Of a DNA stretch of 64,000 nucleotides, positions 43,822-53,049 are shown one piece after another; position 1 is the first letter of the stretch, and the number at the start of each line of letters is the position of its first letter. The notes beneath the pieces were generated by a model. That model searched no databases. It was given only the letters and a program-made list of their open reading frames with translations, and was not told the origin of the DNA. The position numbers and the translations under genes were made by a program. Origin of the DNA: an uncultured Lachnospiraceae bacterium (GTDB lineage Bacteria; Bacillota; Clostridia; Lachnospirales; Lachnospiraceae); contig CADAOY010000004.1 of the NCBI GenBank assembly GCA_902789665.1, forward strand, positions 62,001-126,000, in the 5' to 3' direction.

Positions 43822-46164
43822 ATGTTGAAAGTTGGAACAATTTTATTAGATAGATATGAGATTATAGAGCACGTGGGTACCGGCGGAATGGCCGATGTGT
43901 ACAGAGCAAAAGACCACAAGCTTAAAAGAGAAGTAGCGGTTAAGGTACTTAAGCAGGAATTCAATTCAAATGCAGAATTCGTAGTTAAGTTCCGTAACGA
44001 AGCTGAATCGGCAGCAGGTCTTATGCATCCAAATATCGTTAATGTTTACGATGTTGGAGAAGAAAACGGCATCTATTTTATCGTAATGGAATTTGTTAAT
44101 GGTATAACTCTGAAGGATTATATCCAGAAGAAGTCCAGACTATCTGTAAAAGAAACGGTGGCTATTGCAGTACAGATATCAAAGGGTATTGAAGCCGCTC
44201 ACAACAACAATATTATTCACAGGGATATTAAGCCTCAGAACGTTATTATTTCACGTGATGGTGCAACCAAGGTTACAGACTTTGGTATTGCCAAGGTGCC
44301 AACAAGTAATACTGTTACAGCAAACGTAATGGGTTCAGTGCATTATACATCACCTGAGCAGGCAAGAGGCGGATATTCAGACAGAAGATCTGATATATAT
44401 TCACTTGGTATCACAATGTTTGAGATGCTTACAGGTAAGGTGCCATTTAACGGCGAGACTACTGTAGCGATTGCACTTAAGCATATTCAGGAGCCAATGC
44501 CTTCACCAAGAGACTTTGTACCGGAGATTCCTATCAGCCTTGAGCAGATAGTTCTTAAGTGTACACAGAAGAGTCCTGACAGAAGATATCAGGTAATGGC
44601 TGACTTAATCGAAGATTTGAAGAAATCACTGATTTCACCTGATGAAAACTTCGTTAAGATGGAAGCAGTTGAGACCATGTCTGCAACCAAGGAAGCATCA
44701 AGGGATGAGCAGCTTGTAATTAAGCAGGGCAGAACTGATGTAACCAATAAGGAAGTCAGAGAGACAATCAAGAGAATAGAAGAAACAGAGAAGAAGAAGG
44801 AAGCTTCTTCAGATATAGATGCCACCAGACCTGCAAGCAAGGAAGAGATTGAAGCAATAAGAAGATCTCAGGCCAAGAGCACTATCAGGGAAGTGGAAAG
44901 AGTCAAGGAAGCAGAGAGAAGAACCGGTGATCCGGAAAGACGTCCTAAGTCAGCTCAGGGAAGACCTGAAAGATCAGAAAGATCAGAGAGATCTGAGAGA
45001 CCGGACAGACCTGTTAAGAAGAGTGGTAACGGTAAACCGTCAGGTAAGCCTTCAAAGAGTAATCAGGGTAAAGGCAAGACAAAGAAGCCACAAAAACCTG
45101 TTAACAGATTAGAGGATGAAGAAGAATCCGGAATTGAAAAAGTAAAGAATATTCTTATTATTCTTACAGCTGTTGCCATCGGACTTATTGTACTTTACCT
45201 TGCAGGTATTGTATTAGGCGTATGGGATAATACAGGTAATTCAGTTAAGACTGAAAATGTTGAGGTTCCTAATGTAACAGGACAGACATTAGAGAATGCC
45301 AAGGATGCCATGATAGATGCGGGACTTCAGATAACGATTAAAGAAGAATCTTCTGATATAACAGAAGTAAATCATATCATATCCACCAATCCGGCAGCAG
45401 GAACCGTGGTAGAGACAGGAAGCGCAGTAGAACTAAAGGTTAGCGTTCAGGGCTCAGATGTAATCGTTCCTGATGTAATGGGATATACAGAAGCTCAGGC
45501 GACAAGTGTTTTGGAAGACGAAGGTTTTACAGTTGTTAAGTTAAGAGAATTCTCTGATGATGTGGAGAAGGACCTTGTAATGACTCAGACTCCTGTGGGC
45601 CTTAGTTCACTTAAGAGAGGTGAGACAGTTACTCTTACCATCAGCCTTGGTGAAGAGTCAGTATCACTTCAGATGCCTGATCTGACTGGCAAGTCAGAGA
45701 CAGATGCCAAGGATATACTGAACGCACTTGGTCTTCAGTGCAGATCCGTAACTGAAGATTACAGTGAAACTGTGGAAGAAGGAAAGGTTTGTTCCCAGAG
45801 TTATACACCAAACTCAAGTATCAAGAAGGGGACTCAGATTGATATCGTATTAAGTAAGGGACCGGAACCAAGATATTATAACTGCAATACATCAGTACTT
45901 GCCCCTCCTAATTATCAGCAGGGTACACAGGCAAGAGTTACACTTACAGCAGCTGATGGAACCACAGTATTATTTGATACAACTACAACTAACTTCCCAT
46001 GCCAGATTAATCTTTCATCAATCTATGGCGTACCTAAGGGAATAGTTACAATTACATATACTTATTACACAACAGAGACTGTATATGATGCAGAAGGTAA
46101 TCCGCAAGTACAGAGCACACCTATAGAAGATAAGGTTACTTATGAGGTGGAATTTGACAGCTAA
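43822..46164 (+). CDS. prkC: PASTA-domain Ser/Thr protein kinase
   Basis: A protein of 780 residues. The kinase domain (about 1-270) has G-T-G-G-M-A-D-V, the ATP lysine in V-A-V-K, H-R-D-I-K-P-Q-N and D-F-G-I-A-K. A charged, R-S-E-R-repeat juxtamembrane linker (about 290-435) leads to one membrane helix (about 442-467). Three PASTA domains (about 475-690) outside the cell sense muropeptides or lipid II. A further threonine-rich region of about 90 residues closes the protein. PrkC controls cell-wall growth and dormancy exit in related bacteria. Confidence 0.95.
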   Translation: MLKVGTILLDRYEIIEHVGTGGMADVYRAKDHKLKREVAVKVLKQEFNSNAEFVVKFRNEAESAAGLMHPNIVNVYDVGEENGIYFIVMEFVNGITLKDYIQKKSRLSVKETVAIAVQISKGIEAAHNNNIIHRDIKPQNVIISRDGATKVTDFGIAKVPTSNTVTANVMGSVHYTSPEQARGGYSDRRSDIYSLGITMFEMLTGKVPFNGETTVAIALKHIQEPMPSPRDFVPEIPISLEQIVLKCTQKSPDRRYQVMADLIEDLKKSLISPDENFVKMEAVETMSATKEASRDEQLVIKQGRTDVTNKEVRETIKRIEETEKKKEASSDIDATRPASKEEIEAIRRSQAKSTIREVERVKEAERRTGDPERRPKSAQGRPERSERSERSERPDRPVKKSGNGKPSGKPSKSNQGKGKTKKPQKPVNRLEDEEESGIEKVKNILIILTAVAIGLIVLYLAGIVLGVWDNTGNSVKTENVEVPNVTGQTLENAKDAMIDAGLQITIKEESSDITEVNHIISTNPAAGTVVETGSAVELKVSVQGSDVIVPDVMGYTEAQATSVLEDEGFTVVKLREFSDDVEKDLVMTQTPVGLSSLKRGETVTLTISLGEESVSLQMPDLTGKSETDAKDILNALGLQCRSVTEDYSETVEEGKVCSQSYTPNSSIKKGTQIDIVLSKGPEPRYYNCNTSVLAPPNYQQGTQARVTLTAADGTTVLFDTTTTNFPCQINLSSIYGVPKGIVTITYTYYTTETVYDAEGNPQVQSTPIEDKVTYEVEFDS

Positions 46165-47059
46165 TGAAGTATATACAGGCAAATTAATTAAACAAATAGC
46201 CGGCTTTTTCTACGTTTATGTAGATGGAATAGGTGTGGTGGAATGTAAAGCCAAAGGCACCTTACGTAAAGACGGGCTTAAACCCATAGTGGGAGATAAT
46301 GTAGAGATTAAGTGTCATAATGTTGAAGAGAAACTCGGCAACATTACGGCACTTTCTGTGCGTAATAATGAACTTATCAGACCGAAGGCTGCCAATGTGG
46401 ACCAGTGCCTCATTGTGAGCGCCATGAGAAGTCCGGATGTTAATTATAATCTTCTGGACAGGCTCATTCTAAGCATGAAGATGCAGGATCTTCCGTGTAT
46501 ACTTTGCTTTAATAAGTATGACTTATCTGATGAGGATAAGAAGAATGAAATCCTGGATATCTATGGTAAGTCAGGAATAGATATAATTATCTGCTCTGTT
46601 AAGAATGATGAGAATACCAAAGCCGTAAAAGAAGTGCTAAAGGGTAAGACTACTGCGATAGCGGGACCGAGTGGTGTTGGTAAATCCACCATGATAAATA
46701 ATCTTCTTGGAAGAGATCAGATGGAAACCGGCGAAATCAGCGCCAAGATATCGCGTGGTAAGCATACCACAAGGCATGCGGAGCTGTTTGCAGTTGATAT
46801 AGATAATGTGAGTTCATTTATCATGGATACGCCGGGCTTTAGTTCGGTATATGTCCCTGAGATGGACGAAAGAGAACTTAAGCATTATTATCCTGAATTT
46901 TCAGCGTATGAAGGGGATTGCAAGTTTGCGTCCTGTATGCACGATAAGGAGAAGGAATGCGGCGTTAAGGACGCGGTGGAAGCAGGGCTTATCAGCAGAG
47001 TAAGGTACGAGAATTACGTAGCGATCTACGAAGAGATAAAGAACAATAACAAGTACTAA
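46142..47059 (+). CDS. rsgA: Ribosome small-subunit biogenesis GTPase
   Basis: A circularly permuted GTPase of about 305 residues. The N-terminal OB fold precedes the G4 motif N-K-Y-D, the G1 loop G-P-S-G-V-G-K-S-T and the G3 motif D-T-P-G-F. The zinc-binding C-x4-C-x-H-x6-C motif is near the end. RsgA helps mature 30S subunits. The start is ambiguous: ATG 46142 or TTG 46154, both inside the prkC 3' end. The rsgA-rpe order downstream of prkC is conserved in Firmicutes. Confidence 0.93.
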   Translation: MRWNLTANEVYTGKLIKQIAGFFYVYVDGIGVVECKAKGTLRKDGLKPIVGDNVEIKCHNVEEKLGNITALSVRNNELIRPKAANVDQCLIVSAMRSPDVNYNLLDRLILSMKMQDLPCILCFNKYDLSDEDKKNEILDIYGKSGIDIIICSVKNDENTKAVKEVLKGKTTAIAGPSGVGKSTMINNLLGRDQMETGEISAKISRGKHTTRHAELFAVDIDNVSSFIMDTPGFSSVYVPEMDERELKHYYPEFSAYEGDCKFASCMHDKEKECGVKDAVEAGLISRVRYENYVAIYEEIKNNNKY

Positions 47060-47072
47060 AAGAAAGGAAAAT

Positions 47073-47212
47073 CCCGAGGCGAGCGCGGCGGCGCGCGGGG
47101 CCGGGGCTGAAGGCGTGACTGTGCGCTGGGCCGGAGAGAGGCTTGGAGGTGGCCAGGTTGGGCGCTGGGCCGGAGAGAGGCTTGGAGGTGGCCAGGTTGG
47201 GCGCTGGGCGTT
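47073..47212 (+). other. GC-rich island between rsgA and rpe
   Basis: About 77% G+C by hand count over 138 bases, the largest island in the window. Its second half is a tandem repeat (47123-47208). The reading frame of rpe stays open through the island, but the conserved rpe N-terminus begins at 47229. Confidence 0.75.
47123..47208 (+). repeat. 39-bp direct tandem repeat
   Basis: Two full 39-base units start at 47123 and 47162, and a third begins at 47201 but is cut off after eight bases. The units are identical. As 39 is a multiple of 3, the open frame upstream of rpe is kept. Confidence 0.85.
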
Positions 47213-47228
47213 AAGGGATGATGAGACA

Positions 47229-47885
47229 ATGAGAGAAAGAATACTTGCACCATCAATATTATCAGCAGACTTCACCAAGCTGGGTGAGGAGATTGAGTTA
47301 ATAGAAAAGGCTGGGGCTAAATACCTGCATTTTGATGTAATGGACGGAATGTTTGTGCCATCCATTTCTTTTGGTATGCCGGTACTTAAGTCAATCAAGA
47401 AGGCAACACATATTGTGATGGATACACATCTTATGATTGAAAAGCCTGAGAGATACTTAGAGTATTTCGTTAAGAGCGGTGCTGACTTAATCTCAGTCCA
47501 TATCGAGACACTGGATGATCCTGAGAAGGTGCTTAAGGACATCAGAGACTTAGGCGTTAAGGTTGGTCTTGCAATTAATCCTGAAACAGATATCAAAGAA
47601 GTATTCCCATATCTTAACTTAATTGATATGATACTTGTGATGACAGTACATCCGGGATTTGGTGGTCAGAAATACATTCACGAATGTACAGACAAGGTAA
47701 AGGCTGTTAAGGCAGAGATAGAGCGTCAGGGACTTGATATAGATATCGAGGTAGACGGAGGTCTTGGCAAAGAAACCTTAAATGAAGCACTGGATGCCGG
47801 CGCCAATGTAATCGTTGCAGGCTCAGCAGTCTTCGGAGGAGATACATACGGTAACGCCGTAGAACTTCTTAATATGATGAAATAG
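47229..47885 (+). CDS. rpe: Ribulose-phosphate 3-epimerase
   Basis: Interconverts ribulose-5-phosphate and xylulose-5-phosphate in the pentose phosphate pathway. The TIM-barrel protein has 218 residues. I chose the ATG at 47229 because the protein then begins with the conserved L-A-P-S-I-L-S-A-D-F, with AAGGGA upstream; the longer frame starts inside the GC-rich repeat. Metal and substrate motifs H-F-D-V-M-D-G, D-T-H-L-M, M-T-V-H-P-G-F-G-G-Q and V-D-G-G are present. Confidence 0.95.
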   Translation: MRERILAPSILSADFTKLGEEIELIEKAGAKYLHFDVMDGMFVPSISFGMPVLKSIKKATHIVMDTHLMIEKPERYLEYFVKSGADLISVHIETLDDPEKVLKDIRDLGVKVGLAINPETDIKEVFPYLNLIDMILVMTVHPGFGGQKYIHECTDKVKAVKAEIERQGLDIDIEVDGGLGKETLNEALDAGANVIVAGSAVFGGDTYGNAVELLNMMK

Positions 47886-47908
47886 TAATTAACCGGGGGA
47901 TAAGGGTA

Positions 47909-49051
47909 TTGGAGAAACAGAAGAATATAAATAAATATTTTATTCTGTCTTTAATCGCCTTAGTGGTGTTATTGTGTCTGGAATTCATCTATCACAGATT
48001 TATGGTATTCATGATGGATGATATCTGGTATTCAACCAATCTTGCCACAGGTGCGCCCTTATCAGGTATATCAGATGTAATAGAAAGCCAGGTTTGGCAT
48101 TATCTTAACTGGGGCGGCAGAAGTGTCACCCATTCAATTCTTCAATTAGTCATTATGACAGGAAACTTAAGCGCAGACATAATAAATATGATTATGTTTG
48201 CCCTTTTGTCTTATCTTATATGTATCATGGCAAAATCAAAGAATCTCTACACATATGTGGGAGTATCTTCGATGCTTATCTTTGCAAATCCAAATATCAA
48301 AATGAGTATGTTCTGGGAAGCAGGATGCGTTAATTATGTTTTCTCTTCCTGCTGGATTCTGACCTTTGTATATTTATATATAAAGGTTTTAAGAGATTAT
48401 CTTGAAGACAAGGAATGTGCGCTTTGCAAAGGCGGGGTGAATGCCCTTATAACAGTTCTTATGATTCCGCTTTCCATCATTACAGGCTGGAGTAATGAGA
48501 ATATGGGACCTGCAAGTACAGTGCTTGCGATAGGAATAATTCTTTATATTATTATCAAGTTTAAGAAAAAGGCTCCTTTGTGGATGTACATAGGTGCAGC
48601 AGGTGGCGCCATAGGAAGCGCTGTAATGATACTGGCTCCGGGTAATTTCGTAAGAGTTGATACAATTGAGAAAGTGTCCCTTGCCGTAACAATCAGAGAG
48701 AGAATCATATCCATGCTGACAGGCTACGGGGCATATCTCTTCCCGATAACCGTCATAATGGTTTTACTTATACTTATATATGTAATTGTCTTAAAGCAGA
48801 AACCTGATATAAGCCATATTGCACTTATTCTTTATATGCTTATATCTTATCTTGCAATGATGCTTTCACCGCATTATCCTGACAGGGCGAGTTTTGGAAC
48901 AATGGTGATTGGAATAGTTATATCAGCTGACCTGATTAAGCAAATATCAGATTATAAGAATCTTAAGGAAAGAGGATTAATGTATCCTTACCTTTTGGTA
49001 TTTGCTGGCGCGGTATGGAAATTAATATATGAGATTTATCTTTTTGTGTGA
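47909..49051 (+). CDS. Polytopic membrane protein (DUF6056-like)
   Basis: A protein of 380 residues with about ten hydrophobic helices. The first outer loop carries M-D-D-I-W-Y and W-H-Y-L-N-W-G-G-R-S, a motif set seen in DUF6056 proteins, which resemble glycosyltransferase-C membrane proteins; I cannot confirm this without a profile search. The start is a TTG with GGGGATAAGGG upstream. It overlaps the next membrane gene slightly, so the two are probably translated together. Confidence 0.65.
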   Translation: MEKQKNINKYFILSLIALVVLLCLEFIYHRFMVFMMDDIWYSTNLATGAPLSGISDVIESQVWHYLNWGGRSVTHSILQLVIMTGNLSADIINMIMFALLSYLICIMAKSKNLYTYVGVSSMLIFANPNIKMSMFWEAGCVNYVFSSCWILTFVYLYIKVLRDYLEDKECALCKGGVNALITVLMIPLSIITGWSNENMGPASTVLAIGIILYIIIKFKKKAPLWMYIGAAGGAIGSAVMILAPGNFVRVDTIEKVSLAVTIRERIISMLTGYGAYLFPITVIMVLLILIYVIVLKQKPDISHIALILYMLISYLAMMLSPHYPDRASFGTMVIGIVISADLIKQISDYKNLKERGLMYPYLLVFAGAVWKLIYEIYLFV

Positions 49052-49056
49052 GGCTT

Positions 49057-49791
49057 ATGAATAAAGAGAAATCCAAAAATATAATATATGTTCTTACACT
49101 TATAATGGCAGCAGCATTAACAGGCTATACTCTGTGGGATGTATGTAAGACAGACGGAGCCGGAATCTATCTTTCCATGATGTGGAATGCTGAGTATGGG
49201 CCTTTCTTCGATGTCCTTATATGGACAATGATGATGACCATACTTATAGTGCTTTTACTGATGCCGCTTGCATATATAAAGAGTTATAAGGTGAAGGACT
49301 TCTTCTTTGCTGAAAGCTTTATTATGGCCTTTATGCCTGTAATAAGCGTTGGAAACATGATGCATATCGCAGATGGATCAAATCTTGATATGATATCATT
49401 TGAGGATAATGTGTTAAACTATGTGATGGAGGGACTTGCAAAGTATCTGACATCTGCAGCGCTTATTATTACGCTTATGGTAATACTGGTTTTATTTGGA
49501 TTTAAGAAGATTACAAAAGAGGATATGGATATAATAAAAAGTAAGTCCGTATCAATACTGCTTCTTTCCGTGCTTCTTGGAGTAGTTGGAATACTGATTC
49601 CGGGAATGACAGATTTGTCAGCAGTTTTAATTGATTATATTTTAGTTTTTGCATTAATTATCATTTATGATAAAGTTATAAATGAAAGCGGAAATCCACA
49701 TAAGTTTATATGGCTCAACCTGCTTTGTTACTTAGCAGGAGCATACAGGATGGTGGATGTACTTATAAATACACATATTGTGAATTACTAA
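49057..49791 (+). CDS. Hypothetical polytopic membrane protein
   Basis: A protein of about 244 residues with six to seven predicted hydrophobic helices. I chose the ATG at 49057, with GAGG upstream, over the GTG at 49048. No family is recognised. It is coupled to the membrane protein upstream and to the P/Q-rich protein 13 bases downstream, so the three may form one envelope-related unit. Confidence 0.6.
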   Translation: MNKEKSKNIIYVLTLIMAAALTGYTLWDVCKTDGAGIYLSMMWNAEYGPFFDVLIWTMMMTILIVLLLMPLAYIKSYKVKDFFFAESFIMAFMPVISVGNMMHIADGSNLDMISFEDNVLNYVMEGLAKYLTSAALIITLMVILVLFGFKKITKEDMDIIKSKSVSILLLSVLLGVVGILIPGMTDLSAVLIDYILVFALIIIYDKVINESGNPHKFIWLNLLCYLAGAYRMVDVLINTHIVNY

Positions 49792-49804
49792 GGGAGTGAT
49801 GAGT

Positions 49805-51466
49805 ATGGACAACGAGAATTTGAATCAGGCGCCGCAGGGTGCGCCACAGCAGGCACCACAGCCACAGGGCCAGCCGGTACAGCCACAGGCATCGCAGCAG
49901 CAGGCAGCGCAGCCGCAGACAGCAGCACAGCCACAGCAGGGCCAGGGAGCGCCACAGCCGCCTAAAAAGAAAAAGACAGGGCTTATTATTGGAATTATTG
50001 CAGCAGTTGTTATTGTGCTCTTTATCGGGCTTATCCTTGTAATAGCAGTAGTTGCCGCAGTAATACTTATGCTAAGAGGTAAGGATAATTCAGATGAGTT
50101 CCAGATTCAGGATCCAATGCCTCAGATTCAGCAGAGCGTGCTGGATGGTTATGATCTTCCAAGTTTTGAAGAAGCAAATCAGATTCTTAGTCTTGATGAG
50201 GAAAAAGATGTTGATGAAGATAATCAGGAAATCTACGACCCAAGATATACGGTATATCAGAATATTCTCTATGATTTACAAGAAGACATTGAAGGATATG
50301 ACTGGGATTATTACTGGTACAGATGGGAAGGCCAGTGGGATATGTCTGATTATTCCGAAGGAAACAAAATTGCCTTCGCTGATTTAACCGGAGATGACAA
50401 GCCTGAAATGATAGTTGTTCACAGGGCAGGTTCTTCGACGGAAGATATGTACAAGGCTAACCTTGATATCTGGGATGGAAGTTCGGATGAACCGATTTTC
50501 CATATAGATGGTGTTGATTATAATGTTGGTGGTGGTGGCGGATTCCTGGTTGCCAAGGGTAGTGAGCCTGGAAACATGATGTTATGGACTGAGACAGGTG
50601 ACGGTGAAGCCACAGATTCATACTATACATATGAGTGGAACGGCGAAGCATTTGAGACACTTAACTTATTCCAGTGCGTTGATGTCTGGGATGAAGACAG
50701 CCAGACCATAATTAGAAAATACTATGACACAGATGGCCTTGAGATAAGCGAGGATGAATTCAGTAATACTGTATCAGCTTATGCAGGAGTAATTGATGAA
50801 ATCCTGATGTATAACAGACCTTTTGCAGATGAGATAGCAGATCAGCATAATAACGGATATTTAAATACAACCTATACATATCAATCAGCCTATGATTATG
50901 CTACATTGGCTTCTGAATATGAGAGCGGTGAAAAAATGACCGCCGAAGAATTCTTCAGTCAGTATGGTCCGCTTGATATGTCTTTTACAAGCGGCGCAGG
51001 TGCATGGGGTACTGATTTAAGCGTTGGTACTGATGGCAGCTTCACAGCATATTATCATGATTCAAACATGGGCGAGTCAGGAGATGGATATGATTCCACT
51101 GTTTATTTAGCCTCAGGCAAAGGTCAGTTTGGAGATGTAGTACGTATTGGTGATTATCATTATCTTACAAAGATTGAGTCAGTTGACCTTGATGAGAAAC
51201 CAGGCAAAGAGGAGATATCCGTTGAGGACGACTGGAAAGTCAAATATGTATATGATAATGTATATGGCATTACTGAAGGCCATTACATGGAAATATATCT
51301 TCCTGACATCTGTCTTTACGAACTTCCTGAAGGATTTATGATGTGGAGTCATTTATACTGGATGTATGATGAAGATGAGATGCCTGAAAGACTTGGAGAG
51401 ACAGGAATGTATGATGCGGTATCAGATGCAGGATTTATAAGTTATACATATCCGGAACAGGAATAA
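49805..51466 (+). CDS. Membrane-anchored protein with P/Q/A-rich tail and large outer domain
   Basis: A protein of about 553 residues. Residues about 1-55 are rich in Q, P and A and coded by CAG/CCA/GCA repeats. A lysine cluster precedes one membrane helix (about 60-87). The rest (about 95-553) is an acidic, aromatic-rich domain, probably outside the cell, with beta-propeller-like D-x-T-G-D-D-K-P-E-M (about residue 195) recalling FG-GAP/VCBS repeats. I chose the ATG at 49805 with GGGAG eight bases upstream. No enzyme motif is recognised. A strong terminator follows. Confidence 0.65.
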   Translation: MDNENLNQAPQGAPQQAPQPQGQPVQPQASQQQAAQPQTAAQPQQGQGAPQPPKKKKTGLIIGIIAAVVIVLFIGLILVIAVVAAVILMLRGKDNSDEFQIQDPMPQIQQSVLDGYDLPSFEEANQILSLDEEKDVDEDNQEIYDPRYTVYQNILYDLQEDIEGYDWDYYWYRWEGQWDMSDYSEGNKIAFADLTGDDKPEMIVVHRAGSSTEDMYKANLDIWDGSSDEPIFHIDGVDYNVGGGGGFLVAKGSEPGNMMLWTETGDGEATDSYYTYEWNGEAFETLNLFQCVDVWDEDSQTIIRKYYDTDGLEISEDEFSNTVSAYAGVIDEILMYNRPFADEIADQHNNGYLNTTYTYQSAYDYATLASEYESGEKMTAEEFFSQYGPLDMSFTSGAGAWGTDLSVGTDGSFTAYYHDSNMGESGDGYDSTVYLASGKGQFGDVVRIGDYHYLTKIESVDLDEKPGKEEISVEDDWKVKYVYDNVYGITEGHYMEIYLPDICLYELPEGFMMWSHLYWMYDEDEMPERLGETGMYDAVSDAGFISYTYPEQE

Positions 51467-51480
51467 AATAAAGATTTTGG

Positions 51481-51522
51481 AAACCCGGGCGGTGATTTGG
51501 GCCACCCGGGTTAATTTTTTTT
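51481..51522 (+). terminator. Strong intrinsic terminator
   Basis: AACCCGGG (51482-51489) pairs with CCCGGGTT (51505-51512), followed by AATTTTTTTT. It ends the operon of the membrane proteins. Confidence 0.9.
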
Positions 51523-51639
51523 GAGAACTTCCGATATTAATATTGAGTAACATATAGGCTAGCTATGGATGGCGATTGTGGCAAAGGAATGAACGCACAC
51601 AAGAGTTGTCTTTTTTTTAGGCAACGGAGAGGAGTAATT

Positions 51640-52329
51640 ATGAGTTATCAGATTACGTGGCCAGCTTGTTATGGTACTTCAGGTAAGAATATGTACACAG
51701 GTTTGGCCGAAACTATTAATTCCTTTATGGATGTACTAACAACAAAAAATTCGGAAGGAAGCGAAGAGATGAGAGATTTGGGAGAATTAAAAAACAATAA
51801 GGTGGTTCCGTATACCGCATATCTTTCAACCACAATAACCGTGGAGGAGATGATTCTTCAAAGGTCAGCCTCGGGTGATGTAGTATTCTCATACAGCAAA
51901 TCCATGCAGCAGTTTGATATTGTGATGGAAGACAATGGCGAGGAGAAAAACTATATAATTAAAGGCGTGGATGCCTGTGGCAAAATGTTCGCCCGCCAGT
52001 TTGATCCAAACCGCCAGGATCCGACATATACTGATTTTCCTTCATTTGCAGCGCTAGCTTTAAGCCTTGATAACAGCGCTGAGACAAAGAATCTGCTCAG
52101 ATCAGATTTATTTAATTCAGATGATATCTGGAAGAAGGATGATTATCTTGAAAGACTAACCACAATAGGTGAGAAAGATATGATAGGACTTAATAACAGA
52201 ATGCTCAATAAGGCCCTTGACCTTATGAATTCACTGTTTGATTATATTAATGCAATTAACAGTGAAAGAGAAGTGGATGAGGATTCATTATTTAAGAAAT
52301 TATATGACAGCCTTGGAAGAGCAGTTTAA
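51640..52329 (+). CDS. Hypothetical protein
   Basis: A soluble acidic protein of 229 residues with no signal peptide or membrane helix. I chose the ATG at 51640 because of the upstream GGAGAGGAG; the frame is open to 51565 without a ribosome site. The middle (about 55-125) looks beta-rich, the C-terminus (about 165-229) helical. No family is recognised. A small hairpin GTTGTC/GGCAAC with a T-rich loop lies in its leader at 51605-51625. It lies before the RsbW-like/STAS pair but has its own terminator. Confidence 0.6.
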   Translation: MSYQITWPACYGTSGKNMYTGLAETINSFMDVLTTKNSEGSEEMRDLGELKNNKVVPYTAYLSTTITVEEMILQRSASGDVVFSYSKSMQQFDIVMEDNGEEKNYIIKGVDACGKMFARQFDPNRQDPTYTDFPSFAALALSLDNSAETKNLLRSDLFNSDDIWKKDDYLERLTTIGEKDMIGLNNRMLNKALDLMNSLFDYINAINSEREVDEDSLFKKLYDSLGRAV

Positions 52330-52354
52330 TTCTTTAGAAAAATTTAAGTATTAC

Positions 52355-52378
52355 GGGGGCAGGTTTTCTGCCCCTTTG
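52355..52378 (+). terminator. Intrinsic terminator
   Basis: GGGGCAG (52356-52362) pairs with CTGCCCC (52368-52374), followed by TTT. It ends the 51640 gene. Confidence 0.7.
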
Positions 52379-52382
52379 CTAA

Positions 52383-52411
52383 TTGCTTTTAATAACGTAT
52401 TGTGATAAAAT
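52383..52411 (+). promoter_or_regulatory. Promoter of the RsbW-like/STAS pair
   Basis: TTGCTT (52383-52388), 17 bases, then TAAAAT (52406-52411), with TG two bases before the -10. Confidence 0.7.
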
Positions 52412-52457
52412 ATCTTTTAGGTGTTTATATGCCAAAAAAAAGAAGGGAGCAATAAGA

Positions 52458-53045
52458 ATGAAAACAGACGTTATTACTGTTTCCAGTGAAGGTGGCGGAA
52501 TGGACGAAGCCATCGAGCAGATCGATGAACTTGCAGTTTATAAGAAACTTTCAGTAAAAGAGACAATCCATCTTAAACTCCTTGCAGAAGAGATGATGGG
52601 TATGCTTAAGGCTATTACAGGGGAATGTGTAGCATTATTCTGGATAGAAGATGAGAAGAAGAACTTCCAGCTCCATCTGGTTACAACAACTACAGTTAAT
52701 ACTGAGATGCGTAAGAGCTTAATGGATGTTTCCTCTTCAGGTAAGAATATAGAAGCCAAGGGCTTCATGGGCAAGGTGAAGGAGATTTTTGAAAGAGCAC
52801 TTGAGCCTGCAACAGATAATCCGGGAGACTTCCTGGTAAAAGGTCTTCTTTATGATGTGGATCCTTCCAATGTTGGTATGACATATACATGGTCATTCAA
52901 TCAGTATAAAGAGAACATCGGTAAAGATGATGAACATTGGGACGAACTCGAGAAATCAATCGTTGCTAATCTTGCAGATGATGTACAGGTTGGTATCATG
53001 AATGATTCAGTAGAGATGATTATTTATAAGAAGATAGGAGAATAA
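52458..53045 (+). CDS. RsbW/SpoIIAB-like protein, possibly degenerate ATPase
   Basis: A protein of about 195 residues. I chose the ATG at 52458, with AAGGGAG upstream. The segment L-K-L-L-A-E-E-M-M-G-M-L (about residues 34-45) aligns with the N-box helix of RsbW-type anti-sigma kinases, but the usual magnesium-binding Asn is not evident, and no clear G1/G2 glycine boxes are seen. The STAS protein starts 4 bases downstream, so the two probably bind each other. Kinase activity is uncertain. What sigma factor or partner they control is not visible. Confidence 0.6.
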   Translation: MKTDVITVSSEGGGMDEAIEQIDELAVYKKLSVKETIHLKLLAEEMMGMLKAITGECVALFWIEDEKKNFQLHLVTTTTVNTEMRKSLMDVSSSGKNIEAKGFMGKVKEIFERALEPATDNPGDFLVKGLLYDVDPSNVGMTYTWSFNQYKENIGKDDEHWDELEKSIVANLADDVQVGIMNDSVEMIIYKKIGE

Positions 53046-53049
53046 GACA

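Noticed and set aside
47115..47228. Longer rpe product starting inside the GC-rich repeat
   Set aside because: The frame is open, but there is a good ribosome site before ATG 47229 and the conserved N-terminus of the enzyme begins there.
51826..51846. Possible further palindrome near CCACAATAACCGTGG
   Set aside because: The arms are in the opposite order and only four to five bases long; not the same motif.
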